A stretch of 64,000 bases of DNA, from the NCBI GenBank assembly GCA_963969595.1, contig OZ018417.1:18602501-18666500 (forward strand), read 5' to 3'. A model generated the notes under the pieces. It was given only the letters and a program-made list of their open reading frames with translations. It made no database searches and had not been told where the DNA came from. Below, one piece after another: positions 13,292-25,339 of this stretch; the stretch's first letter is position 1; the number at the start of each line of letters is the position of its first letter. The stretch comes from Neckera pumila. Taxonomy: Eukaryota; Streptophyta; Bryopsida; Hypnales; Neckeraceae. The position numbers and the translations under genes are program-made.

Positions 13292-13924
13292 ATTTTGAGC
13301 TTTTGATTGCAACTATTCATTAAGTTTATAAAAAAACACTATATGGAACATTATCAAGTTTTATTTTGAAATGTTTAATTTCTTGGTTTGAATCAAATAT
13401 AAAAAATGAACATTTTAGAAGTTGTAATTAAGTGACCAAGGTGCATCCTATTCTTGGCTACAAGGAATCTTGGAATCTCTTGTAAAGTAGCCTTGCAAGC
13501 TTTAGTTGGAGGGGGTCAAATTTGTGGAATGTTTTGTTCTTTCATGTTTCTTATGGAAAAAATGCAAGAAGTTCTTATTTGATTATAAATGAGCAAATTT
13601 GGAAAAGTTGAACTCATATCTATTTAGTAGTTTGGACTGATGAATATTTGAAATAGGGATCTAAAATCTAGAATCTCTTAGACAAAGTCTTAAAATACAA
13701 AATTGACCAACTTCAACATAGTAGACAAATTTTTCATTCATTTCCAAGTGGGAAAAGAAAAGAAAAATTTCCATGTTGTGGAACCCTTACTTGGAGACTA
13801 TTGTATCTAGAAACTTTCTCTGCATGGAGGAATATTGCGAGTGAGATTTTTACAATGCAATTTGTACTTTTAAAAGCGAGCTTTCTAGTATTTAAAACTT
13901 CAATAGAAAATTTTATTCAATAAG

Positions 13925-14232
13925 GTAGGAGGCCTATAAAGTGCTGTGGCTCTAAAAGCATTCTCTAATGTAGAGGCACATTTTGCTTCCTTATTGTATC
14001 AACAATGTACTAGTAGTGTACATTTGAGGAAGTTGATACTTTTAGTGATCATACGTTTCAACTTCAAAAATCTTGAACTAATTCTAGAAAGCTCCAAAAA
14101 ATATGAAATGACTTGTATTAGATGCCAATTCCATTTGCCTTTTATATGAAATCTAACAAAAATCATTTTAAGATGTATAAACTCTCCAAATTAATTTTCA
14201 AGTCTTGAATGGGTGCTTTATAGACCTCCTAC
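13925..14232. mobile_element. Candidate TIR element, GTAGGAGGCCTATAAAG ends
   Basis: GTAGGAGGCCTATAAAG at the left and CTTTATAGACCTCCTAC at the right are inverted repeats 308 bp apart. Similar single ends (AAGGTAGGAGG) occur near 36345, 44110 and, inverted, 46440. The target duplication is unclear. Confidence 0.4.
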
Positions 14233-14360
14233 ATTATTAAGAGCCACAATTCATGGATGGAAGCAAAATTGCCTGTGAGATTGAAGAATGTTATGTGATA
14301 TTGATATTCAAAAAAATGGATGATGTGGAATATTCAACCCATTATATTGTACACTTGATT

Positions 14361-14790
14361 TTAACCCTTAAAGTTCCTTGACTACATTTTCACCAAAAAT
14401 GTTCAAAAATTGCCATTTTTAGAACAACTAATAATTTTCTGAATTCTTTTTTTTGACACATGTAACCGTAGGGTCTTGTATTTTGCTGACTTGAGAACAT
14501 GTGATAAAAAATATAGAAATTTTCACCACGTGGATTGCAAGATATAAGCATTCAAATTCATTGAAATCATTTTTTGGCCCTTTGAAAAATAGGGCAGCAA
14601 CACTTCACAAGCTCACTTTTTGATGAAAAAGTGTCCAAAATGATGGTGCTTCTTTGGATTCTTTTTCTAGATAAGTTGGCTACATGCTTGAAAATTTTCA
14701 TGTCATTTGAAATTTTAGAACATATAGGAAAAAAATAGTAAGTAGATAGTAGTAGAGAATGGTTCAAAATACTAAACTGTCAAGAATTTA
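14361..14790. mobile_element. Piggybac-like element, left part
   Basis: TTAA-CCCTTAAAGTTCC at 14361, followed by sequence matching the 58.09-kb copy (CTTGTATTTTGCTGACTTGA region, GTGGATTGCAAGATATAA). No right terminus seen. It provides an unoccupied version of the nested insertion site at 26.66 kb. Confidence 0.45.
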
Positions 14791-14967
14791 ATTAGGGAGC
14801 AGCGGTGCTATTTTGTGACCTTGTGAGCATGAGCCTATAAGCAATGAGCGGGGATTATGTGAGCAGTGAACTTCAAATTTTAAGTAATAATATAAAATTC
14901 AATAATATCAAGAGAAAAGGTAGTTACCAAAAAAATTGTCAATATTTTTTGTTTCTTATAATTTTAG

Positions 14968-15050
14968 GACCTATATCCATGGACCTATATCCATAGACCT
15001 ATATCCATGGACCTATTATCGTGGACCTATTATCGTAGATATATACTACT
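14968..15050. repeat. 14-bp tandem repeat GGACCTATATCCAT
   Basis: Five to six units: the first three are ACCTATATCCAT(G/A)G, the last two ACCTATTATCGT(G/A)G. Confidence 0.65.
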
Positions 15051-15663
15051 TGTATTAGGGTTGTTATTTTTTATATTGCCTATAATATTGGAAATATATA
15101 TTGTGAAGATGAAAAAGATTTAGGTGTGAAAAATAAGCAAGGATGGAAAGAAGGTTGTATAGAATATTGTATCAAATAACTACAATATTTGTTCAAAGAG
15201 AAATTGACACTTTCGCAGCTACATGTGTAACTTTAGTCAAAATTATTTCAAACTCAGATCACAGACATTCATAGTTTTGTAGACTTTTGCGTATATCAAA
15301 GACCTTCATTTGGAGACCCTCATTCATGTCCATTTGTATAGGCCAAATGTCTAGTACTTTAGACTAATCAATTATCCAAGCGCATTTAAAGTCTTGAATA
15401 CATTAGTGAATATTAATTGGGCAAAACCAAAAATTTGTTATACTAACCTTATTTTCGCTATACTATTTTTTTCTACCATGGTATACTGGAGCTAGAGTGT
15501 CTATCATCCTTTTGTGATGTTTGATCTTTGCTGTTGGGCGTGACATTTGCAATTCAATATGTGGGACTATCTCACAATATGCTATTGTAAAGTGTCACCA
15601 TTGCTCTCCAATGTGGTAGTGATATGCAGTACTTGTTCAAAGTTAGCCACCTTCTCTGCTTCC

Positions 15664-16307
15664 TCATAGAACTTTGTAGGTGTGCGTGTGGACCAAGTCA
15701 ATACTCTTGGCTAAGAAAAATTCATTTTTTTCCAGTCGATGGGAGTCACCATCCAAACAAATAGGGAGGTCAAACTTGAGCTTATTATTGCCAAATACCT
15801 CTTCATCTTGCAAGTATGGAATATGCATTGCAACATTAGATGCTCCAAAAAGGACATTTGATGCCTTTACGATCTTCTTCAAATACCATTGCATCTAGCG
15901 TCTCTTAACTTCAGCTCTTCCTTAGATGGATCTGATCCTGGTGTTCTACCGTTGAAGAATGTTTAATAATTTGTCATCTATGTGAAGGCTCAAATGCAGT
16001 CATTACAAGTGGCGGCAAAAAAAATCATTATGTCAAACACCCAATTATTACAACCATTTGAAGGATCCATTTTGGATAGGTTGCATGATGGCATATCTGC
16101 CATTTCTTCAACATTCAATCCTTGCAAGAGAAACAATGTGATGAGGCCTACAACAAAATTTCTAAAAATCCTAAGAGTGACATTTCTTTGGATATTGTAC
16201 AGTGCTACAAATTTTGATCCCTTTAGTAGGCTAAGAAGGCACCTCTCAGCCCCCCAAAATAAATTATTTCCTCCCCATTTTGATTCAAGAATGTCAACAA
16301 GCTTCAC
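15664..16307 (-). pseudogene. Unrecognised degraded reading frame
   Basis: Two minus-strand open stretches lie end to end in different frames: 16307-15990 (KLVDILESKWGGNNLFWGAE...) and 15894-15664 (SNVAMHIPYLQDEEVFGNN...). Between them are stops and at least one frame change. Composition and amino-acid usage look protein-like rather than random AT-rich sequence. I do not recognise the family; a decayed transposon or captured gene is possible. Confidence 0.35.
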
Positions 16308-16499
16308 ATAGTGCTGCAGTTTTGGATCTTGTCAACAAGCGGTCAAGTTACCTCTTGACCTTAAAAGATAAATCACCTTACTCTAGGTTTGATCTTGCAA
16401 TCTCTTTGTAGAAATAATTACTTGATAAGAAAAGCCATTTTAAATTGAAAGGCATTCAAAATAAAAGAAATAAATCCAAAAAAATGGAATAAAAGATAC

Positions 16500-17945
16500 T
16501 ATGTTTAAGAACAGTCTTGAGCCAGCTAAGCTTGCGCATGGGTTGGGTTATATTTCTTGACCACTTGCTAGCTTGTGAGGGGACTTCTCAGCGCCAATAG
16601 GAGTCTCTAGCCCTGCAACCAATGGTTGAGGAAAACAAATTGTATTCTAATTCAATCATGACAATCTACAAAATCCTATTCCATTTTTAAAAATCTGAAA
16701 AAATAAAAAACTAACATTGTATTTAAAATGTGTTCTAGCTATGCTTGTGAAGAGGTTGAATGTTTTTTGGATCACTTGCTAGGGTGTGAGGGGGACTGCT
16801 TGGCGCCGAAGGGAGTTTCCAACCTCCCAACTAATTATCAAGATTCAAGACATAATAAATTTGTACTCTAGCTCAATTAAGATGATGTGTAGGATTTGTG
16901 CTTTTGTGATGATCACTTGCTAAGGTGTGCCAAGGGTTCCTTGATGCCGAGGGGAGCTACCTTGTCCTCAAAAAAAAAAAAAAAAAAAGGTTTTGTTTAT
17001 TTTTAGTTTTCTTTCCCTCTGTGACGCGAGACTCCCCTCGGTGCTTAGGAGAAACCGTCACACCCTCGTAAGTTATCAAGAAAAAACAAGATTTGTATTT
17101 TAGAGTACAATTTTATTCTGTCTTGATCATTGGTTAGGAGGTTGGGGACTCCATTTAGCATTGAGAGGTCTCCCTCACACCTTAGCAAGTGATCCAAAAT
17201 AAACATTTGACCCTTGTACAAGCACAATTTGAGCACATTTAGATGTAAGGCTAAATTTATTCTCAAATTTCTTAAGAAAAACAAATTAAAATACAAAATT
17301 CGTTTTTTCTTGATCACTTACTAGGATGTGATAGGTTCCCCTTGGTGCCGAGGAGAGCCCCCGCGTCGCGGAGGAAAAATAAAAAAATAAAAAAATAAAA
17401 ATAAAAAATAAAAAAATAAAAAAATATAAATATAATTTTATTTTTTTTATTTTTTATTTTTTAAGGCAAGGTAGCTACCCTTGGCGCCAAGGGGAACCTT
17501 TCACACCATAGCCAGTGATCATAAATCCTAAAACCTAGCCTTTACAAAAGCACAAATCCTACACATCATCTTAATTGAGCTAGAGTACAAATTTATTATG
17601 CCTTGAATCTTGGTCACTAGAAGGAAGGTTGGGGGCTCCCTTTGGCGCCAAGGGGTCCCCCTCACATTCTAGCAAGTGATTAAAATAAACACTCAACCCT
17701 TGCACAAGCATAGCTAGAGCTCATTTTAAGTACAAGGTTAATTTCTTATTTTTTCAAATTTTTCAAATTGGAATAGGATTTATAGATTGTCATGATTGAA
17801 TTAGAATACAATTTGTTTTTTTCAACCATTGGTTGTGAGGCTATAAACTCCTATTGGCGCCGAGAAGTCCCCCTCACAAGCTAGCAAATGATTAAGAAAT
17901 ATAATCCGACCCATGCATAAGCATAGCTAGTTCAAAACCATTCTA
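16500..17945. repeat. Long imperfect palindrome with repeated GGCGCC-containing motif
   Basis: The left arm, about 16500-16975, returns in reverse complement at about 17465-17945: for example GATTTGTGCTTTTGTGATGAT opposite the CAAAAGCACAAATCC block near 17560. Within both arms a ~50-bp motif (TTGATCACTTGCTAGGGTGTGA followed by GGCGCCGA-GGGGAG) recurs about ten times in both orientations. The centre has smaller inverted copies and A/T homopolymers. No protein is encoded. Confidence 0.65.
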
Positions 17946-18500
17946 TAAGTGCCAAGTGTCTTTTCTTCACTAGGATTTGAAGGAAACCTTGCAATGTCAA
18001 TGGAAACACCTAGCTCTACAGTCACTAGACAATGATCATGAAGAAAAAACTGTACTCTAATCTAGCCATAATGATTGTAGGACTTAAGCTTCTACAAAGG
18101 TGGTGTGTTTATCCTTGATCACTTGCTAGGATGTGAGGGGTACCTCTTGATGCCAAAAGGAGATTTCTAGAAGTTCCACTCGGCGCCAAAGGGAGACCTT
18201 CAGACGCAGTTTTTATTTTTATTTTTATTTTTACTTTTTATTTTTTATTTTTTATTTTTATTTTTATTTTTATTTATTTTCTCCTTGCCGAGAAGTACTC
18301 CTCTTACCCTAGCAAAAAATAAAATCTATATGCAATCTATTTCATCTAAATGTTGAAGATCTCTTCATACATACAAGATTCTTAAATTAAAAAAAATTGA
18401 CTTAAAGCTTGTGTTCAATTTGCTTTTGCTTCTGCAAAGGTTGGTTTAATCCTTAAATCACATATTAGGTTGTTTAGAGGAATTCTTGGCGCCAAGAAAT
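17945..18500. repeat. Further copies of the CACTTGCTAGG motif and T/A low-complexity
   Basis: Additional units of the motif of the preceding palindrome at about 18108-18165, 18178-18200 and 18280-18310, separated by a TTTTTA-rich simple repeat at 18205-18280. Confidence 0.5.
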
Positions 18501-18514
18501 GTGAGTATAATTTA

Positions 18515-18706
18515 TAAAAGTGACATATTAGGCCATAATTTATACTCACATTTCCAAATGTCATGAAATCTAGTGCATATGGAAGATATTCCTTGCATCC
18601 ACCTTCTATTAAAATTTCAGCCTAAAATAAAGAAATCTCCAATCACACGTACTTGCCCAAAATTTCTATACAGCCAAAAAATGCATGTCGGTCTTTTAGG
18701 GGTTAA
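18515..18706. mobile_element. Piggybac-like right terminus
   Basis: Sequence matching the right end of the 58.09-kb copy (AGTGACATATTAGGCCATAA ... GGTCTTTTAGGGG-TTAA). The remainder is absent. Confidence 0.4.
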
Positions 18707-18889
18707 AAAAGAATATTTTAATATGTATATTATATATCAAAGAGCGTAGTAGGATGGGTGGAGGGCGGACTCAAAGGCAATTTACTTTGAATCTTGCACC
18801 AAATTTGCTACAAAAATGAATTAAAAATTGTTGTAAATAACGAAAATACAAAAAAGCAAAAAAACAAAGGGGGACCAACTCTGCTCACT

Positions 18890-19680
18890 ATAGTAATATA
18901 CAATGACTTCCAAAAGTAGTGGGTCACCATATAAATCAATCTCTTAAATTGAAAATTTGGAATTTATAAAGTGAAATTTGGACATGTATTACAAAAGGAT
19001 TTTTGCCCTCATAAGTAATTTTATTTAGAATGAACTACATTTAGACCTTTTATTATTTAGATGAAATTTCTAGATAAAAATAAACTTTTTGTGAAAAGCC
19101 AAAATGTCTGATTTTTTTAATAGTAAGAATGTACATCTTCACTAAAATCACATGTTACAAGTTCCATAAATTTTGAATTTTTATTGATTGAAATCTTATT
19201 GATTGAAAATTTATCTCAAAATTTTGACTATTTTATTTTTCACTCTCTAAATTGCAAAAAAATATGTTTTTTGATGTATATAGTTATTTGATGTTATTTT
19301 GAATTTCTATTTTATTTTTTTGCATTTTATGGAGTGAAAAATAAAAAAGTCAAAATTTCGAAGTCAAATTTCAATCATTATGATTTCAATCAATAAAAAT
19401 CCAAAATTCATGAAACTTGCAACGTGTGGTTCTACTCAAGATAGAAATCCTTTCTAATAAAAAAATATGAAACATTTTGGCTTTTCACAAAAAGTTTATT
19501 TTTACATAGAAATTTCATTCAAGTAATAATAGGTCTAAACATAATCCATTCTAAGTGAAATCACATATGAAGGTAGAATCCCTTTTGTACAGCATGTCCA
19601 CATTTCACTTTATAATTACAATTTCTCAATTTATAAGAGCAATTTATATGGTGGCGCGCTACTTCTAGGAGTCACTCTAG
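18890..19680. repeat. Long imperfect palindrome, centre near 19270
   Basis: Arms of about 380 bp: left GTAGTGGGTCACCATATAAA, GAAATTTGGACATGTATTAC and CTTTTTGTGAAAAGCCAAAA find reverse-complement partners on the right (CTTTTCACAAAAAGTTTATT, CATGTCCACATTTCACTTTA, TTTATATGGTGGCGCGCTAC). No coding capacity. Confidence 0.65.
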
Positions 19681-19761
19681 CTTAGGCAGAAATACGTGAC
19701 AACACTTAGCTATAGTTGCACGATCTAAACATTGTGGATCCCTCAGATATTCCTTTCATCT

Positions 19762-20275
19762 ATGACTTAGGAATATGGCCAAGGAGGATTGACCCACGGG
19801 TTGACTCCTTTGTTGCCCTGTATTTTATCCCTAGGTCAAACACTGGAATTTTTTTAATTGTTTTCCACCTATGATAAAATTTGCAAATTTTGAATTCATA
19901 TTTGCAATCAAAGGCCCCAAATTAGGTAACGTAGAGGAGGTGAGAAATAGCTTACAAGCAAAATTTACGTGCTACAAAACTGATGAGGGTAACTTTTACG
20001 TTTATCTTTGGCTGGGGAAATAAGAATTGGGGTAAATTGACCCCTTCGCTTGGCCCTCCCTAGGGTGCATGTAAAAAGAAAGCACCGTGTTAATTCTATG
20101 TTCTTCACTTCTCCTTGCTAATTTGGGGGCTCTAATTGCAAATATGAATTCAAAATTTGCAAATTTTATCATGCATGACAAATAAAAAAATTCAGGGTTT
20201 TCCTCAAGGCCAAGCAAGGGGGTCGGTTTACCCTGGCCGCAATAAGGGGGTCAATCCTCCTTGGCCTTGACATAG
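19762..20275. repeat. Long imperfect palindrome, centre near 20010
   Basis: Outer left block GGCCAAGGAGGATTGACCC pairs with GGGGTCAATCCTCCTTGGCC on the right. Inner block AAATTTGCAAATTTTGAATTC pairs with GAATTCAAAATTTGCAAATTT. Arms of about 250 bp; no coding capacity. Confidence 0.65.
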
Positions 20276-20879
20276 GTATAGATGCAATGCTAGGGTTAGC
20301 CTCAGAAACATTGTAAGACCTCCAAAGTTCTTATATTACCACAAGTCACGAACGAGTGAGAGGAAAGCAACGTCAAGAGTACGCTTCACGTGCTAGGGTT
20401 TGCCCAAAGCAGGATGAGTTTTTACTTGGTTACACTAATAATGTTATTGTATGTAGTGTTATAAGAATTCTACTTTGTTATCCACTTTACAAATCAAAAA
20501 ATGCTAAATAATGAATTTTTTTAAAGCACTTTGATATTGACTAGGTCAAAGACAACAAAACATTGAACTTTTCATTGAATCTATTGCATTCCAAGCCCTT
20601 CTTATGCAAATCAAAAACACACACATGACAAGATAGTTGAAAAAGAAGCATTCCTTTCCTATAAAGCTTATCCTTGGAATTTTGTACAAAAAGGGAGGTC
20701 TTATACAATAGTTTGACTTCCAATGAGTGCTTCTGATATTTTTCAAGCAAATGATACACAAGGCACCCGAAAGGATGATTTTCGCAATGACTAGCCTGTC
20801 ATTCTAGTGCTAGCATAAAAACGAAAAAAATCATCTTCAACCCTAAAATTGGGGCAGAAGTACAGTGCTAAAAGGGAAC

Positions 20880-21774
20880 AGATAATTCGAAAAAACAAAA
20901 GGGACGGAGGGAGGATTAGAGAAGTGTACTGTGGACGGTGATATAACAGAGGTATACGAATGTTTCCAAAGGGATGAATCCTGTTACAGGGTTTCGAGAG
21001 CGACCGGCGCAAGGACACCAAGGGCCCAAGGTGGCGACGAGCCCAAAACCAGTGCCTCGATCGACGCAGTTTGGGTTGATCCCAACATATCCCCTTTGCC
21101 CATTATTGCAACGATTCCATCCAAGCCACACGCACCCTCCGTCGCACTGTTCAACATTTTGTGGGTTTTGTAAATTCAAATGCTACTGTAGTGTGTCTCT
21201 CCCGTGACCTAGAGTTTCAAAGGTTTTCCTTCATGTGGGTGTTCTGGGTGTCTGGATCCCGTTCCCCATTGCTGTTCGTGTGAGATGTGTCGGCTTGCAA
21301 ACATTTAATTTGTTAGCATTGCATTCGAGGTCTCGTAAAGCGAATATGTTCATTTGGAGGGCGTAGTAGGCAACATATTGATCGCATTCCACCTCTTGAT
21401 CTCGAACCGGTTGGGGCGCTTGAGACGGCACTCGAGCTCGCTCCGGCGCTGGACCCCTCGCCTACCGGCCCCGCGACCATCTCTGTATCGACGCCCGCTG
21501 TAGCTCCGTGTTGTTGTACTTTTCTTGCATACGGCTTATTATAGGGTTTGAATCGTTGTTGGATGCTGATTGCGAGGGAGAGTTTATTATCAGTGGAGCG
21601 GCAATTGTTTCATCGCCCCGCTCGCAGTTTGCCTGCACGCCCGGCCCGGTGCTACGATGTTTTTGCACGTGTTCGCAGATAACCAATTCATTGATTATTC
21701 TATAGTTTGTGTTGGTTTAGGGTTTTGGAGTACGAAGCCGTCGTCCCAGTGTTTTAGGGTCCCAATTCGAAGGC
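20880..21774 (+). promoter_or_regulatory. GC-rich island upstream of TSR2
   Basis: About 850 bases of clearly higher GC than the flanks, including GC-rich patches at 20990-21070 and 21410-21480. Several short open frames run on both strands, but none resembles a known protein and none has a convincing splice partner. The most economical reading is promoter plus untranslated leader of TSR2, possibly with a leader intron. A divergent minus-strand gene cannot be excluded. Confidence 0.45.
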
Positions 21775-22964
21775 ATGGAGGTAGAGGCGCCGTGGCCTGC
21801 CTTGAGCCAGGAGGCGATCTCCAAACTTGCCTCGGGAGTGCACTTGTGCTTTCTCCGGTGGACTGCGCTGCAGCTCACCGTGGAGAATGAATGGGGCGGG
21901 CGGAGCTCCAACCAGAAGGCGTTGCAGCTTGAAAATGACATCCTCACTTGGTTTGTTGGCTCAAAAGGTGTTCTCTTCGTATTCAATCTTATTCTCTGTG
22001 GATCCAATTCCTCTTACTTTTGTAGAGAATGGGTGGTATTCGGAGGCATTTACGATAGGGTTGTAGACTAGAGATTAGGGTTTTCTGCAATTTCTCACAT
22101 GAGGAACTTTCATTATTGAATTCAGCGAGACGGTACATTGATGAATTGGAACAACTGTTGGACGATACCATGATTGAGAAATTCAACACACAAACCGAGG
22201 ATGATAGTTTACAGGAGGTATGTATTTCCTACCTTACTTCTTGATTCTCTCTGTTATAGAGACTGGTAATCTTGTACTATACGAATTCTTTTGCCTTTTT
22301 TGGGCACATGCACGTCACGCTTATCCACATTTGTATTATGCCGTGTCGGTTATTGACTGATTTGGCCTATTAATTGCAGGTTGCAGAGCAGTTGTTTGTT
22401 CTTCACGAGGAATGTTCCCAAGGAAACTATGAAACTGTGAATCGCCTTGCAGCTGCTGCGTCTCAAAATAATCCTACCAGCGCTAAGAGCGTAAAGGTAT
22501 TTCAGCAAGCTTCTTCCACGAGACAGTGATTGTTTTGAAGAGGATAAAAAGAAACGCCATTGGGAAATCTGCTCTTACAAAAGAATTGAGAATGTGACTC
22601 CCTGAGAGGATATTATTGTTGAGGAACTCTTCTTTACTCTGTGGATCCCAATTTCGCTTTCTAGCTGGAGACCATCAGTAGAGTCTCTATCTAAACAGCT
22701 TTTTTTTTTTTTTTTTTGCAGGCGCCCAATGAGAATGGTGAGGACTCTGATAGTGACGATGATTCCATGGATGAGGATGGACAAGGACTTCCCAGTTCAT
22801 CAGGGCAGCAAGACATGGGCATGGAGCTAGATACTCCGGCTGCACAGAGCAGCAAAGCATCTCAACAGGTGGAAAGGCCATCGACTTTGACACAGGAAGA
22901 GATTGCCGATGGTTGGCAGGAAGCCCCAGCGAAAAGAAAAGGGCGTAGTGGCAAGCGAACATAA
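21775..22964 (+). CDS. TSR2: Pre-rRNA-processing protein TSR2, 4 exons
   Basis: TSR2 family proteins act in 20S pre-rRNA processing; in yeast Tsr2 escorts ribosomal protein eS26 to the pre-40S particle. Exons: 21775-21967, 22126-22217, 22380-22496, 22722-22964; GT-AG introns, phases 1, 0, 0, giving 214 residues. The conserved domain covers about residues 12-100 and contains the family's ENEWGG motif (W40-G41-G42), then DILTWF, then RRYIDELEQLLDD in exon 2 and VAEQLFVLHEECSQGNY in exon 3. Exon 4 is the usual acidic tail (runs of Asp, Glu and Ser), followed by the conserved ending DGWQEAPAKRKGRSGKR. The ATG at 21775 is the first in frame at the domain start. The last intron ends in an 18-base T run directly before its acceptor. 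The GC-rich 850 bp upstream probably holds promoter and leader. Identity is secure from the domain and exon structure. Confidence 0.93.
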
Positions 22965-24240
22965 TATTCTTTAGTTATTGAGTCATCATGCTTTGCTTTG
23001 CTGTGGCCATGAAATGGACTGGTAACTTGTCAAACCACGTCCATGACATGGAGCTGCACTGCGCAATTTTTGCAGAACTGCACCGCGTAGGGATGATATG
23101 AGGAATCAATTGATGCACCCAGCTTTATGGAATCTAGGAGATTGAGGCTGTTAGTGAGAAACATCTGTACCGTGAATTATAGCTTGTGTTTCTGTTAATA
23201 CAGTCTTGTGTAGCGTAATTGTTTCATACAATTCTCTGCTTGGGTTAGTCATTTCATTTCAAATTCTTTAAATGCATGTCGTTTGCTTTTTATTAGATCC
23301 GCAGCATATCTATTAATCTGACCAGGTACTTAGTTTTGTCAAGTAGAGAAATCAAATTCTACACTCAATCTAGGACTTCTCTGTCACGAGATTTTTTGGT
23401 GAAGTGGTTGAAGCGTGGGTTCTTGTACTCCCGATTTTCGCTCATTATGGTGTCTTTTGAGTTGTATTATCGCTGATGCTTCAAGACTGGCACTGGCATC
23501 AAGATACATTCGTTGCTGTGAACGTATTTGGAGTATGCCTACAACTGCCACAATCTCTGTTCCAATGCTGTACTCAACTTTAGTTGTAGGAATCTGCTTT
23601 TGATGCTTTTGTCGCTCTCTCGGACCATATCATTCGAAGTTTGTAGGAGGTCACCCAAGCTCACCTCTTTAGGCTGGTCAAAATTTGTATACGGTCTTGT
23701 TGGCAAACCAGAGACTCCAAAGATGTGCTAACGTAGGATTTCTCAAAAACGAATTGTGTTTCTCAACCCTTAAAAGACGGCCCGGTGACCATAAAAATCA
23801 TCCCTTTAAATACCAACAAGATTCTCTGTCATTCATTGGACAGAGAACGTCTGCGGTGTCATTTATGGGTTACAAGCTTGCCCTAATACATCCAAATTTC
23901 TTTGTGTACAATGTTCAACAAAAGGACGTTAAAATTATTGCACAGATTTAGAAAATCTATAAATAGTCAAATAGTCATTTTTGTACTTCACCTAAGCTTA
24001 GCACCAATTTGTCTATATGTCACTAAAAAATCAAACTTCATTGCTGCATGAGGACAAGATAACTACACAATTATATTCTATTATTAAATTATTTAAAATT
24101 TTGTTGATCTTGTTGGCAATTGAAAGAGGATTCTCAATTCTCCTAGCTTATTTTTTTTAGACATTATGATTTTCCAATGTTAGTTATAGGTATACCCCAA
24201 TTCTCATGTCAAAGAGTACATTTTAGGAATAGGGTCAGCA
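22965..24240. other. TSR2 3' region and spacer
   Basis: Moderate-GC 3' flank to about 23740 (probable 3' UTR and downstream sequence), grading into AT-rich spacer. No gene could be supported here. Confidence 0.5.
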
Positions 24241-24900
24241 TTGCTACAGGTTACCTTACTCTATAAGTTAGGAATTTTGATTTTGACTAGGGTTTTGGGG
24301 TGGACGGATTGCTGTTATCATCCAATAAAATATCATCCAATAAAATATCATCCGTATGGGGTTTTACGTTCTCCCTTGAAGCTCAGCAGACTTTCTAGTG
24401 CAGTTTGCGTTTGTTTGTTGTTTCCAGATTTCAGAGGTGAGTGGAATTTGAGAACTGCAGGTTGCAAAAAAGATCTTAGTCTCGTTGGGTCTCCTCCCCT
24501 CATCTCCTCCTCCTTTGTTTCTGTCGAGATTTTGCGGTGTGAGAGAAGTGTTGTTGCAAGGGCTTAGCTACATAAGAAGCTGCTTCAACTAATTGACAAG
24601 GTGCCCTAAAACTTCTTCTCCACTTTTTTTTGCCAGTTCTCAATTCCTTGTCAAATTTCGTTCATTTTGGTTTTCTGATACGGAAGCTCTCTTCTACGGC
24701 TGTCTGAGATGCAGAATCAGTGTAGAACTGGTTCGCGGGCTTGAAAAGTAGCGATCTCCAAAATCATCACTTGAGACTACCGGTAGTCGAAATTTTGTTA
24801 TTAAAAAAACGGGGGTCTTCCTGTCCATCTTCCTTCTTCCCTCGCTGCTGATTGCGCCGCAAATTTCAGCCTAAAAGTCAAATTTCAAATTTCAGCCTAA
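24240..24900 (+). other. Gene-like 5' flank with no gene behind it
   Basis: Contains a duplicated 13-base motif (ATCATCCAATAAA, 24318-24352), then a CT-rich leader-like stretch (24480-24530) and a possible donor after GACAAG near 24601. It resembles a promoter and first exon, but no downstream coding exon was found before AT-rich sequence. It may be the remnant of a lost gene. Confidence 0.25.
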
Positions 24901-25029
24901 AAATTGGGAGGTTGACATAATAGAATAATTCATATTTTAAATTAAAACATCATATTTTAAAATTCATGTATATATTTAGTTGGTGGTTAAAACTACCATT
25001 TCAAACATAAATACATAATTGTTATATTG

Positions 25030-25270
25030 GAGTATCAGATGGACTGTATGTCCACGTCGTCCAATTTGTTTTCTTGTACGAGACATCTAATGATCCTAAC
25101 CTTCCCAATGTGACTACTTTAAGGTAGTCACATTCTCTATCTAGTCCACCTAAACTGTCCAATATATTTGCTTGTTCAAGATGTCCGATGATCCTAACTG
25201 GATCAATGTGGCAACAATGATTTCTCTTATCAACATATTTGGCATTTAACCTTTCACAAGATTGATTGTT
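25030..25270. repeat. Two direct ~110-bp repeats
   Basis: GTCCAATTTGTTTTCTTGTA..ATGATCCTAAC at 25059-25102 recurs as GTCCAATATATTTGCTTGTT..ATGATCCTAAC at 25157-25199; a minus-strand frame through them is repeat-derived. Confidence 0.4.
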
Positions 25271-25339
25271 TGTTGTAACTTTCAAAAAAAATTCCTAAAC
25301 CTAAACCTATTTTTAAACCTAAGCACAAACTAATCTAAA

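Noticed and set aside
16500..17945. CRISPR-like array from recurring CACTTGCTAGG motifs
   Set aside because: Motifs are in both orientations, irregularly spaced and diverged, in a eukaryotic palindrome; no spacer architecture.
22716..22964. TSR2 exon 4 as a separate gene starting at 22716
   Set aside because: That start lies in the intron acceptor; exon 3 joins exon 4 in phase at 22722.
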